Below, in pieces: positions 27,796 to 35,868 of a stretch of DNA of 64,000 bases. The position numbers and the translations under genes are program-made. The notes under the pieces were generated by a model. The model searched no databases. It saw only the letters and a list, made by a program, of their open reading frames with translations, and was not told where the DNA came from. Origin of the DNA: a virus. Location: positions 1 through 64,000 of IMG/VR virus record IMGVR_UViG_3300031215_000012; one strand, written 5' to 3'. Position 1 is the first letter of the stretch. Each line of letters starts with the position of its first letter.

Positions 27796-28041
27796 TTATA
27801 ATCCTTCTTTTAGTCCGTCTATTTCTTTTTTAGTAGATGGTGCTATCTCAGCATCCTTGTGTTTCTTTGGATTGTATTTTACCAATTCATCAACATTAAC
27901 GTTTCCATCAGCATCAGTTTTCACTTCACCCTTTTCTTCTCCTAATCTAACAATACCAACAGTATTTGTTCTTGTGTTGTAAACAACGGCACCTACTTTG
28001 AAACCTTTACTCTCGTTTAAAAATTCACTTATTCCTTTCAT
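27796..28041 (-). CDS. capsid-targeted small protein, MKGISEFLNE leader
   Basis: 81 aa. The leader MKGISEFLNES fits the T4-type capsid-targeting consensus with a predicted cut after E9. The mature part starts KGFKVGAVVYNTRTNTVGIV, an SH3/KOW-like beta segment, followed by a charged tail. A doubled TTAAATA stretch precedes the ATG, the nearer copy about 20 bases upstream. Function of the mature peptide is unknown. Confidence 0.65.
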   Translation of the reverse strand: MKGISEFLNESKGFKVGAVVYNTRTNTVGIVRLGEEKGEVKTDADGNVNVDELVKYNPKKHKDAEIAPSTKKEIDGLKEGL

Positions 28042-28095
28042 GTGTATAATTTATTTTTTTTATTTAATTTATTTAATCTATTTAATCCACAAGGA

Positions 28096-28641
28096 TTATT
28101 TTATTTTCCTGTATATGATGTCAAGTTCACCATATTTCGCTGCAAACTTCCCACCTTCATCATATTGTGGATCAAATGCATCTCTATCATATTCTTTAAA
28201 TCCTAAACTTGAATACAAGTCAGATAATTTAGGAATATCAAAATGGTCTAAGAATGTTCCACCATTTGCAATGGCAGTTTTCATCAAATCAACACCGATT
28301 CCTCTTATACTTGGTTCGTTGTTGTGTACTGCAACAATATCAGCATATTTTCCATCTTTTTTCTTCAAAGCAAATCCAATGTTGTAACCTTTCAATTTGA
28401 AAAGTTTCATTTTCTTTAACTCACCAACACTATAATCTGTAAGCATTTCTTTGTGTTTTGATTTACTCAATGAATCCTTGAATTCCTTTGCTCCTGTTTC
28501 AAATTCACCTTTCTTTAACATGTCTAATATCACTGGGTCTGCTTTACCTTCATCTAATGTAAGAAAATCTTCCATCATCATGTGTAATGCAACTCTATTC
28601 TGAAATTTATGTGTTTCTACTACTTGTTGTATGTTTTTCAT
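28096..28641 (-). CDS. GNAT-like acetyltransferase fold protein with possible processing site
   Basis: 181 aa. Residues about 80-180 have the alternating strand/helix pattern and the late G-I-G-x-D-L-M segment (RGIGVDLMKTAIANGG) followed by SDLYSSLGFKEYDRDAF, typical of GNAT acetyltransferases. The N-terminus MKNIQQVVETHKFQ does not fit the short leader, but FLTLDEG at about 26-32 matches the prohead-protease pattern L-x-E before G, so a longer leader could be removed. It lies among capsid-targeted genes. Substrate unknown. Confidence 0.55.
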   Translation of the reverse strand: MKNIQQVVETHKFQNRVALHMMMEDFLTLDEGKADPVILDMLKKGEFETGAKEFKDSLSKSKHKEMLTDYSVGELKKMKLFKLKGYNIGFALKKKDGKYADIVAVHNNEPSIRGIGVDLMKTAIANGGTFLDHFDIPKLSDLYSSLGFKEYDRDAFDPQYDEGGKFAAKYGELDIIYRKIK

Positions 28642-29430
28642 CTATATAAATATATTTTTCATTACTCTATTTAATTCAAGTAATTTGATATAATTCACAT
28701 TGTCACCATCAATGAATAGTTTTCTATTCACTTCAATCATTATACTATTAATATTAACATTTTTCTTGTAATATTTCAATGGTACAATAGTTCCACCATA
28801 AGGATTATTAATCTTTACAGAATATCCTAATCCTTCGAAATATGTTTTTAATTTCGTTGTTAACCATTCTGGTGTATGAAAATCATCAGTTCCTAAACAA
28901 ATATCTGGTCTATTATGTTCTTTAATCAAATCTGTTTCAAATGGTGTATCACTAAAAGAATGACAATCAATAATAGTTGCAACCCCTTGATTGTCTAATG
29001 CTTCTTCAACCGCATTGTTCAATTCAGTGTGGTGAGCGTTATAAACCACTTGTACGGCATTTTTGATTGCTTCTGTACGCAAATCTCTTCCATCATCTGT
29101 TTTCGTGTAGAAGAACCCTCTACCACAATCAAACATCACTTCATCAGCATCTGGAAGTCTTTCGACATCACAAAATATTCTATTGTATGGGAATTGTACC
29201 TTTTTTACATCTATTCCTATGTCAAAAATGACATCGGTACCAATATCTGTTAGTTTCACAATTTCTTTATTGATCTCTTCGTTTGAGATCAAATAATCGT
29301 GTCTTGTTGGAATATTCACACTTGCATGTGGAATATGGAATACTAAACTTTTCCTAAAATCATAAGAAAGGAAGTCATCATCCAATAGTGACAATCCGTG
29401 GATTGTTGTGTTTTTTATATCTTTATTCAT
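28642..29430 (-). CDS. N-formylglutamate amidohydrolase-like protein
   Basis: 262 aa. Matches the FGase family: VFHIPHASVNIPTR at about 30-43, the metal-site segment ATIIDCHSFSD at about 151-161, and near the end SIMIEVNRKLF preceded by YGGTIVPLKYYK. Family members hydrolyse N-formyl-L-glutamate or act as related zinc amidases. Phage copies are uncommon and the substrate here may be different, for example a peptidoglycan or modified amino acid. It has its own promoter (29465-29496). Confidence 0.8.
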   Translation of the reverse strand: MNKDIKNTTIHGLSLLDDDFLSYDFRKSLVFHIPHASVNIPTRHDYLISNEEINKEIVKLTDIGTDVIFDIGIDVKKVQFPYNRIFCDVERLPDADEVMFDCGRGFFYTKTDDGRDLRTEAIKNAVQVVYNAHHTELNNAVEEALDNQGVATIIDCHSFSDTPFETDLIKEHNRPDICLGTDDFHTPEWLTTKLKTYFEGLGYSVKINNPYGGTIVPLKYYKKNVNINSIMIEVNRKLFIDGDNVNYIKLLELNRVMKNIFI

Positions 29431-29464
29431 AGTTTCTCTCTTGTTTAAGTGTGAACATCACACC

Positions 29465-29496
29465 CTAATATACTAATTAAATTCGATAAAACCTAA
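29465..29496 (-). promoter_or_regulatory. promoter, variant early class
   Basis: On the minus strand TTAG (29493-29496), 20 bases, TATATTAG (29465-29472), then a GGTGTGATG leader. The start codon of the FGase-like gene is 35 bases downstream. Confidence 0.5.
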
Positions 29497-29517
29497 TTTT
29501 ATTTTAATTATTTTCAA

Positions 29518-29548
29518 AAAAACCCTATCAAGTTAATGATAGGGTTAA
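29518..29548 (-). terminator. rho-independent terminator after nrdA
   Basis: AACCCTATCA (29521-29530) pairs with TGATAGGGTT (29537-29546); on the minus strand the stem is followed by seven T. It ends the ribonucleotide reductase transcript. Confidence 0.85.
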
Positions 29549-29570
29549 GTTATTTGTATTTAATTAGTTA

Positions 29571-30707
29571 CTAAGCACCACATCCACCACCACCAAGAGC
29601 ACAACTATCACCAGAATTGTTACCACCATCAAAAATAGATGATGTATTAACAACTTTAGCTTCACTAATATTATCTGACGCTGAAAGTTTCTTATTCCCA
29701 GTAATTTTAGATTTTGTTCTTGTGTAATATGCACCTGTTTTTAATCCTTGTTTCCAAGCATACATTAACGCACTTGAAATCTTAGAGTATTTAGCATCTG
29801 GGTGATAAACATTCAATGATTGTGATTGGTCAACATATTTATTTCTAATAACAGACAAATCTAATAATACTTTTTGAGATATTTCCCATACAGTTTTGTA
29901 TCTAAATCTTACATCTTCTGGTATTTCAATAATATCTTGTACACTACCTTCTTTTGATATAATCTTATTTCTAATATCCTCAGACCATAAATCTAATTCG
30001 ATTAGTTCCTTAACAAGGTATTTGTTTACTACTATAAATTCTCCATCTCCAACCATTCTTGTGAATACATTAGATGTAATAGGTTCGAAACATTCGAATG
30101 CTCCCAATAATATAGCACTTGATGCTGTTGGCATTAATGCCAATAACAATGAATTTTTCATTGGTATCGGTTTTCCTGGTTCTAATGGTGACCATCCTTC
30201 TATGTAAGTTTCACCTTTTGAATACTTAGAACCTTCCCAAGCAGGATAATTTTCGCCAGTTTCAACAGCAAGATTCATACTTTCTGTAAGTGCCGCCTTG
30301 TACATTGCTTCAAATATCTGTTCATTCCATACTTTTGCTTCTTCTGATTCAAAAGATATTTTCTTTTTTGCAAAGAAATCTGCTAATCCGGCAACACCAA
30401 TTGCAATTGCTCTTTGTTCTTCACCAGCTTTTTTACTCCAATCATCAGACCATTTGTTGTTATTGATAACTTGGTTTAATGCTCTAACTAATACTTTAAC
30501 AGATTTTGCAATTGACTTAATGTTATCGTGTTCTGCTAAGTTTACTGATGCAAGTGTACATTGTGGTGTATATTCTGGTTTTGATGCTTGCATAATCTCA
30601 ATACAGTTATGTACTAATATATCATTAGCATAAAAGTTGTGATTACTCTGAACGGTTATATCATAAACTTGTTCAGTTTTTTTAAGTTTTTTTATTTTTA
30701 GTCCCAT
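29571..30707 (-). CDS. nrdA: split-intein C-part fused to C-terminal half of ribonucleotide reductase NrdA
   Basis: 378 aa. Residues 1-34 are an intein C-fragment with block F (VYDITVQSNHNFYAND) and block G ending VHN before Cys35. The remaining 344 residues are NrdA: C35-I-E matches the N-L-C-x-E active-site strand, so Cys35 becomes the thiyl-radical cysteine (Cys439 in E. coli numbering). TPQCTLASVNL supplies a second active-site Cys, PTASSA is the conserved loop, and the C-terminus ends with the redox tail CALGGGGCGA. A Met directly at the start of the intein C-part is what natural split inteins show. It must be spliced in trans to the N-half encoded at 30956-32443. Confidence 0.9.
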   Translation of the reverse strand: MGLKIKKLKKTEQVYDITVQSNHNFYANDILVHNCIEIMQASKPEYTPQCTLASVNLAEHDNIKSIAKSVKVLVRALNQVINNNKWSDDWSKKAGEEQRAIAIGVAGLADFFAKKKISFESEEAKVWNEQIFEAMYKAALTESMNLAVETGENYPAWEGSKYSKGETYIEGWSPLEPGKPIPMKNSLLLALMPTASSAILLGAFECFEPITSNVFTRMVGDGEFIVVNKYLVKELIELDLWSEDIRNKIISKEGSVQDIIEIPEDVRFRYKTVWEISQKVLLDLSVIRNKYVDQSQSLNVYHPDAKYSKISSALMYAWKQGLKTGAYYTRTKSKITGNKKLSASDNISEAKVVNTSSIFDGGNNSGDSCALGGGGCGA

Positions 30708-30939
30708 AATAATTTAAAATATTATATTTAATTTGTTTCACATCAGAAAGTATATCTTCTAAATATACATATTTCCATTTTTTAATATTGCAGTATTTAA
30801 TACCTGCTTCTTTTTTTAGTTGTTCGTTTTTATATCCATCTTCTCCATTAACAAACCCTTTAATGTCTAATAAGTATTTTTTGTCATCTATTATTAAAAG
30901 AAAATCTGGTAAATAATATATATTATCTTCTTTTTTCAA
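30682..30939 (-). CDS. nuclease-like ORF inserted between the NrdA split-intein halves
   Basis: 85 aa from a TTG start; no ATG is available upstream. LPDFLLIIDDKKYLLDIKGF has the PD-(n)-DxK spacing of the PD-(D/E)XK nuclease fold, followed by GYKNEQLKKEAGIKY, a typical helix. It overlaps the downstream intein C-part by 26 bases and is separated from the N-half by 16 bases. Free-standing endonuclease genes between split-intein halves are known as 'fractured genes'. It is short and could be decayed. Alternatively, one-base changes on each side would fuse all three frames into one intein with an internal nuclease. Confidence 0.55.
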   Translation of the reverse strand: MKKEDNIYYLPDFLLIIDDKKYLLDIKGFVNGEDGYKNEQLKKEAGIKYCNIKKWKYVYLEDILSDVKQIKYNILNYYGTKNKKT

Positions 30940-30955
30940 AACAGAACAAACAAAC

Positions 30956-32443
30956 TTATGAGTTGCTAACTATGTCTAAGACATCATATTCTAATAAGTC
31001 TTTTGCCATGACATATCCACGATTCTTTGTGAAAATTTTATGTTCTGGTGTACATCTTATCGTCTTACCCGTGTCCTCGTCCTCTATTTCCATAATTTTT
31101 GCATCTTCATTCATAAGAGCACCTGCAGTTATTAATTTATATTCTACTGTGTCTTTTTGAATGTCTTTTGATTTCACAAATATTTGTTCTCCTTGGTTGT
31201 ATAATTCAACTATTTCAGAAATCTCCATTTTTTTGTAGATATTATTAATCTTTACCTCTAATATAGAATCACCTGACAAACAAAGATTACTTTGTGCAAT
31301 AACACCAATGTTATCTTGCATGTTGATTTTATTTGCATTGTCCTTATAAAATACATAAGGTGTTCCTGATTCAACTTGTGAACGAATGATTGCATCCCAT
31401 ATTTTTCTTGGGTCAATTTGTGTTCCAATACCTAAATCAATTGCTTTTTGATAGTGTTCTTTGAATTCAACACCGTGGATTTCGTGAAACGCTGTTAAAC
31501 CGTTTTCTTTGATTTCATTAGGACAAAATAAGTAATAAGGTGTTCCATTACTTAATGCTTCCATAAAAACATCATCAATAGTAACTGCAGTAAACAAATC
31601 TCTTGCTCTGTTTAGTTCTTCTCCAATTGGCAATCTTAGTTCTAAGAATTCTAAAATATCTCTGTGCCAAGTTGATAAGTATAATGCACACGAACCAGAA
31701 CGATTTCCTTGTTTATAGAATCTCATGTGAGATTGAACCATGTCAGCGAACCTTACAACACCACCAGCATATCCTTTGAATGATTTAACAAGACTTCTTG
31801 AACTTCTTATCCTGTCGATATTCAATCCAATTCCAGAACCCTCTTTTGACCCGTGTGAAATCTTATCAAGTGTTTCATTAATACCTTCAATAGAATCATC
31901 TTTAAGTGTTGTAAGGTTACAAGAAATTAATCCATTTCTACCGTCAATACCCGCGTTTGATAAAATAGGTGTTGCAAAGTTTATTTTCTTTTCATATAAT
32001 TCATCTAACAACATTCTTCTTTCTTTGAATGAATTTGGCCATAAATGTGTTGCAACCCTGTTGTGCATCATTGATGGTATTTCTACTGGTGTTCCTTTGT
32101 CACCTTTTTTAGAATATTTTGTAAGAAATGTAGAAGCAGCAAACGAATCAAATTTATCATCTACTAATTTGTGTTCTACCTCTAACAATTTAGATTGTCT
32201 TGAAATAAGAATTCTCCCACCTAATAATGCATAATCAGGGTGTTCAATCTGCAAATCAGCAGCTTGGAAGGCAATGATTTCATCAATGTCTGTTGCTGTC
32301 ATACCATCTGTAATGTGTGGTACAACTCTTTGAAATAACTTATCAGGGTTAACTTGCAATCCTTTAGATTGTTGTTTAAGTCTTGTTAAGATTTTATTTG
32401 GTTGAAACGATTGTCGTTTTCCAGACCTTTTTATGATTTTCAT
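30956..32443 (-). CDS. nrdA: N-terminal half of ribonucleotide reductase NrdA fused to split-intein N-part
   Basis: 495 aa. Residues 1-387 are class I NrdA: ATP-cone region (about 1-90), SCNLTTLKDD with the redox Cys near 175, and HGSKEGSGIGLNIDRIRS. At SNL the protein passes into an intein at Cys388, with block A (CLSGDSILEV) and block B (KTIRCTPEHKIFT), ending after 108 intein residues. The junction SNL/C is the catalytic strand, so no active enzyme can form without splicing. Joined with 29571-30707 the spliced protein would be 731 aa, near E. coli NrdA (761 aa). NrdB lies just upstream. Confidence 0.9.
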   Translation of the reverse strand: MKIIKRSGKRQSFQPNKILTRLKQQSKGLQVNPDKLFQRVVPHITDGMTATDIDEIIAFQAADLQIEHPDYALLGGRILISRQSKLLEVEHKLVDDKFDSFAASTFLTKYSKKGDKGTPVEIPSMMHNRVATHLWPNSFKERRMLLDELYEKKINFATPILSNAGIDGRNGLISCNLTTLKDDSIEGINETLDKISHGSKEGSGIGLNIDRIRSSRSLVKSFKGYAGGVVRFADMVQSHMRFYKQGNRSGSCALYLSTWHRDILEFLELRLPIGEELNRARDLFTAVTIDDVFMEALSNGTPYYLFCPNEIKENGLTAFHEIHGVEFKEHYQKAIDLGIGTQIDPRKIWDAIIRSQVESGTPYVFYKDNANKINMQDNIGVIAQSNLCLSGDSILEVKINNIYKKMEISEIVELYNQGEQIFVKSKDIQKDTVEYKLITAGALMNEDAKIMEIEDEDTGKTIRCTPEHKIFTKNRGYVMAKDLLEYDVLDIVSNS

Positions 32444-32512
32444 AATATTTTATATTAAATTTATTTTTTGGTTTTTTGATGTGGTTATAGAAAGTAGTAG
32501 TACCAATATTCA

Positions 32513-33469
32513 TTAGAATTCATCATCAAATATACCTTCGTTTGTAGTTGGTATATCAACTCTTGTGTAACCTCCACCTGTTCTTCTTTCAAAGAAATTG
32601 TTTTTGTTATCTAACCCTATTTTTTTCATATAATCTAATGGGTTTCTTGTTTTGAAATGTATATCATCTGTGAAATCGTTCATAACAACATCAACAACAA
32701 ATTCAACGTATTGTAACATCATTTCTTTTGTTAAACCGGGTAACCCATCAGGTAAACTTTCTTGTACAAATCTTTTTTCTGTTTCATAACATGATAATAT
32801 GATTTCAGTAATTCTTTCTTTAGATGGTTTGAATTCATCTTTAACATATTTCTTGAACATTTGTAGTGCGAATTCATAGTGGAAACTTTCATCTTTAAGA
32901 ATCAATGTATTCATCTCAGCAAGTCCAGGCATCTTGTTTCTACTTCTGAAATAAAATACACCAGCGAATACAGATGAAAATGCAATACCTTCAACACAAG
33001 CGAACGCTATAAGTTTTTCAACAAATGTACCGTTGTTTAACCAACTTTCAGCCCATTCTGCTTTTTCTCTAACTGCCACATTAGTTTTCATTGAATCAAA
33101 TAATTCAGCTTGTTCTGCTGGGTCTTTGATATACGTATCAATCAATAATGAATATCCATTTGCATGAACTTGTTCCATAAATGCTTGATGTGTATAGTAA
33201 TACTTTGCTTCTTCAATATCAACAGCATCTATTACATTAGAACAAAGGTTTTCTATTACCAATCCATCTGAAATTGTGAAAAATGCTAAAATGTTTTTTA
33301 GATAAAATTTTTCGTCATTACTTAACTCATCGTATTTGTCTTGTGCAAGGTTAACTTCTTCAGCAACCCATGTTTGTTTTTCAGCAGACTTATAAGCATC
33401 CCATAAGTCTTGATTTTTAATTGGGAAAATTGAATATCTCTTTTCCGTGTCTGAATTTTTTAAGTACAT
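32513..33469 (-). CDS. nrdB: class I ribonucleotide reductase small subunit NrdB
   Basis: 318 aa. All di-metal ligands are visible: Asp68, Glu99 and His102 (EQVHANGY), Glu160, Glu194 and His197 (KDESFHYEF). Tyr106 is placed four residues after the first His, as the radical tyrosine of class Ia enzymes. The C-terminal tail VDIPTTNEGIFDDEF is the expected NrdA-binding peptide. It is transcribed ahead of nrdA and supplies dNTPs for phage DNA synthesis. Confidence 0.92.
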   Translation of the reverse strand: MYLKNSDTEKRYSIFPIKNQDLWDAYKSAEKQTWVAEEVNLAQDKYDELSNDEKFYLKNILAFFTISDGLVIENLCSNVIDAVDIEEAKYYYTHQAFMEQVHANGYSLLIDTYIKDPAEQAELFDSMKTNVAVREKAEWAESWLNNGTFVEKLIAFACVEGIAFSSVFAGVFYFRSRNKMPGLAEMNTLILKDESFHYEFALQMFKKYVKDEFKPSKERITEIILSCYETEKRFVQESLPDGLPGLTKEMMLQYVEFVVDVVMNDFTDDIHFKTRNPLDYMKKIGLDNKNNFFERRTGGGYTRVDIPTTNEGIFDDEF

Positions 33470-33493
33470 ATTTTTTCTTTTTTTTTAATCGAA

Positions 33494-33739
33494 TTAATTC
33501 GACATTACAATTTTTTGAATTAGTTGAACAACTACATCTGGTGTTGAATCATACTTATCTCTAAGTTCATCAAGAAATTTCAATTCCGATTCTCTGGCGT
33601 TTTCAAGTTCTTTAAGTTCATAAGTAATTTTATTATTTAGTTCATATAATTCATCTTTATACTTTGATACTTTTTCTGCTCGGTTTCTATATTCCTGAGC
33701 AAATTTTAATACTCTTTGTTCGTCTTCTTTACTTATCAT
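33494..33739 (-). CDS. small coiled-coil protein
   Basis: 81 aa from ATG 33739, placed right after the stop of the nuclease gene; a longer frame from ATG 33763 overlaps that gene by 20 bases. Almost entirely helical and charged (KDELYELNNKITYELKELEN). It lies between the nuclease and nrdB genes. Function unknown. Confidence 0.5.
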   Translation of the reverse strand: MISKEDEQRVLKFAQEYRNRAEKVSKYKDELYELNNKITYELKELENARESELKFLDELRDKYDSTPDVVVQLIQKIVMSN

Positions 33740-33743
33740 ACTA

Positions 33744-34610
33744 TTATTTGTTAAATGATGCAAATGCTTCGTTTATTTCCCCACTCAGATCAGTACATTT
33801 TATGAACTCATCTGTTTTTCTTTTGTATTTTTCACTCGATGTGCTTATAATCCAACATTCACCTGGTTTTAATCCTGTTAATTCACAAGCCATTTTTTGA
33901 TACCCATATAATTGTGCTGAATATTTTGAGTGATTACAATCTGGTTGGTTTTGAAATGGGTGATACATTTTTTTACCCATGAATCCTGACATATCAATTT
34001 TTTTATTCGTTTTATAATCTAAAACATGAATAATTCCTTTATCAAAGATAGGTAAATCAATTAATCCACAAAGTTCTTTTTCATGATTCCATACCATTAT
34101 TTCTGGAACTACGCAAACATCGTCTTTTGTAATATCAAGGATTGTTTTATTCATATATGGATAGTATTTACCATTCCAAGTAATTCCATTTTCAATTACG
34201 TCTTTTTCTCTCAAGTCGTGTTCAATGGACCCATCTGTACTGGACTTTTCCCATTGGTCAAGATAAATCTGTCTTTGTTCTGGAAGTTTCTTTGATAAAA
34301 CATCATTGTGTTTACACAATTTATCATAGAATAAATGAATTTTTGTCCACGATGTTCTACTTGGTTCGTGTAATTTACTTGTAATCAATGCTTTAAGTTT
34401 TTTCAGATCATTTACAGGTAAATGGTCTTTTATTGCCTTGTATCTTGCAGTCTTTTCAGCATCAAATTTTTCATAAAACCCCCCAAGAAACGTTGTCATC
34501 CCTGTGTATTTCACACCATCTGCATTATAATATGCGTGTTCTTTTTCATAGAATATTAATCCTCCCCTATCTCTAAGGTCAATGTCTCTGCTTGGTAAAA
34601 TATTACTCAT
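33744..34610 (-). CDS. PD-(D/E)XK nuclease, RecB/Cas4-like
   Basis: 288 aa. The nuclease core is complete: His131 in GSIEHDLRE, Glu170 in VVPEIMVW, Asp185 in CGLIDLPIF, Asp198-Tyr-Lys200 in HVLDYKTNK, and QLYGYQKM (233-240) as the motif IV helix. This is the order of RecB/lambda-exonuclease/Cas4-like proteins. It could act in recombination or end processing during phage replication. It overlaps the next gene upstream by 4 bases. No iron-sulfur cysteines are evident. Confidence 0.8.
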   Translation of the reverse strand: MSNILPSRDIDLRDRGGLIFYEKEHAYYNADGVKYTGMTTFLGGFYEKFDAEKTARYKAIKDHLPVNDLKKLKALITSKLHEPSRTSWTKIHLFYDKLCKHNDVLSKKLPEQRQIYLDQWEKSSTDGSIEHDLREKDVIENGITWNGKYYPYMNKTILDITKDDVCVVPEIMVWNHEKELCGLIDLPIFDKGIIHVLDYKTNKKIDMSGFMGKKMYHPFQNQPDCNHSKYSAQLYGYQKMACELTGLKPGECWIISTSSEKYKRKTDEFIKCTDLSGEINEAFASFNK

Positions 34611-34837
34611 TTATTTATTTCTTTAGTGAAAAATGTACAAAACTTAAAGAATTGATTTGTTGATAAATTAGTGTCTAAGGATTCAAATACTTTTCTACTT
34701 TTCATTCGTTTCTTATCATCAGAAACTAATATATAGTATTTATTGTTCCTTTTAACCATCTTTATACCAACACCGTTGTTTGTTACAAATTCGATTAATG
34801 CGTCGTCTTTAATTTTGTTTTTTGATGAATTCTTCAT
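34607..34837 (-). CDS. small basic hypothetical protein
   Basis: 76 aa, Lys- and Asn-rich (KMVKRNNKYYILVSDDKKRMK). It overlaps both neighbours by a few bases, so it is part of the 35183-32513 operon. No domain recognised. Confidence 0.5.
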   Translation of the reverse strand: MKNSSKNKIKDDALIEFVTNNGVGIKMVKRNNKYYILVSDDKKRMKSRKVFESLDTNLSTNQFFKFCTFFTKEINK

Positions 34838-35183
34838 TTGTCTTTTCTATTGATTTTGAAATAACCTCTTGAAATCTATTTAACTCTTCTTTCATAGCGT
34901 CCATCATCACTAAATTGTCATCGAATTTTAGTACTTCAAACATTTCAATCATTGTTGATAGTTTAGTTACTAAGATTATAAAATCAATTTTATTCTTATC
35001 AATAACTTCAAGCATATCTGTGTCTCCATTTTCTTGAAATATTTGAAGTTTAAATGTTATTTTTTCTATTGATTCTTTAATTGGTGATGATTTGATAACT
35101 CCTTCTAAATATTTTGTTAAAATTGATCCAGTGAATGCTCCTTCTATGTCGCCATTTTCGGTTTTCATGTGTGTTTGTTTCAT
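34809..35183 (-). CDS. hypothetical helical protein at the divergent terL boundary
   Basis: 124 aa, mostly helical (LVTKLSTMIEMFEVLKFDD). A second start (Met6) is possible. It is the first gene of the minus-strand nucleotide-metabolism operon; the 74-base region to terL must carry divergent promoters. No family recognised. Confidence 0.5.
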   Translation of the reverse strand: MKQTHMKTENGDIEGAFTGSILTKYLEGVIKSSPIKESIEKITFKLQIFQENGDTDMLEVIDKNKIDFIILVTKLSTMIEMFEVLKFDDNLVMMDAMKEELNRFQEVISKSIEKTNEEFIKKQN

Positions 35184-35246
35184 ATAATATTAAAGTTTAA
35201 AAATGACTTTAATATTTTAATTTATAGTGTGAAATATTTAATAAAG

Positions 35247-35253
35247 TTAAATA
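35247..35253 (+). promoter_or_regulatory. TTAAATA element, putative phage late promoter
   Basis: TTAAATA lies 5 bases before the ATG of terL. The same heptamer at the same distance precedes the plus-strand genes at 44082 and 54353, and at 7 bases the endonuclease at 35869. On the minus strand it precedes many virion genes, usually by 5 or about 20 bases. T4-type late promoters have TATAAATA. Confidence 0.5.
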
Positions 35254-35257
35254 TAAT

Positions 35258-35821
35258 ATGGCAAAAGAGAAAATAGCTTGGATGGATAAAGATTTCGTCC
35301 CAACATTCGGGGAGGAATTTAACAATGTAGTAGAACCAGAATTTGATGCTGATATTTGGACAACAGAACTCGTAGATAAACTACTTGATAAAGTAGAAAA
35401 TTATGGGTTAGATTTGAATAAATCTAAAAATCCTTTCTTTGAGAAAAACCCTCAATTGAGAAAAGGTCGCGTTGCTTTTCAAATGACAAACATGGAACTT
35501 GATGAATTTAAAAAGTGTAGAAAAGATATTTTACATTTTGCGAATAATTACGTACAACTTATGACACCAAAGGGTATTGGACATATTAAGTTGTACCCAT
35601 ATCAAGAAGAAATGTTGTTAAACTATCAATCAGGTAAAAACAATATTGTAGTAGGGTCAAGACAAATTGGAAAATGTTTTTTTTCTAATACTCAGATAGT
35701 TACGAAACAATTTGGTACTATTCCCATCTATAAATTATGGTGGAAAGTCATAAAGAAAAAAACGATACTTGATTATTGTAAGTATCGTTTATATTGTCTT
35801 TATGACTGGTTAGAAAAATAA
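35258..35821 (+). CDS. terL: N-terminal part of large terminase fused to split-intein N-part
   Basis: 187 aa. Residues 1-139 are the start of a T4 gp17-like packaging ATPase, including LYPYQEEMLLNYQ (adenine-binding region) and the P-loop VGSRQIGK at 132-139. At Cys140 the sequence becomes an intein block A (CFFSNTQIVTKQFGTIPIYKL) and stops after 48 intein residues, before any block B. The P-loop Thr is missing and is supplied by the other half at 37538-39484. The break between blocks A and B matches the unusual short-N split inteins known from other phage terminases. Confidence 0.9.
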   Translation: MAKEKIAWMDKDFVPTFGEEFNNVVEPEFDADIWTTELVDKLLDKVENYGLDLNKSKNPFFEKNPQLRKGRVAFQMTNMELDEFKKCRKDILHFANNYVQLMTPKGIGHIKLYPYQEEMLLNYQSGKNNIVVGSRQIGKCFFSNTQIVTKQFGTIPIYKLWWKVIKKKTILDYCKYRLYCLYDWLEK

Positions 35822-35868
35822 ATGTCAATATCTATCACATCTGCGGAATTGTTGATTAAATATAGTAT

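Noticed and set aside
30682-32443. One continuous NrdA intein broken by sequencing errors
   Set aside because: The first frame step must fall in a 14-base stretch without homopolymers, the C-part has its own Met at the position typical for split inteins, and the intein N-part ends at a natural split site. It remains an alternative and is mentioned in the features.
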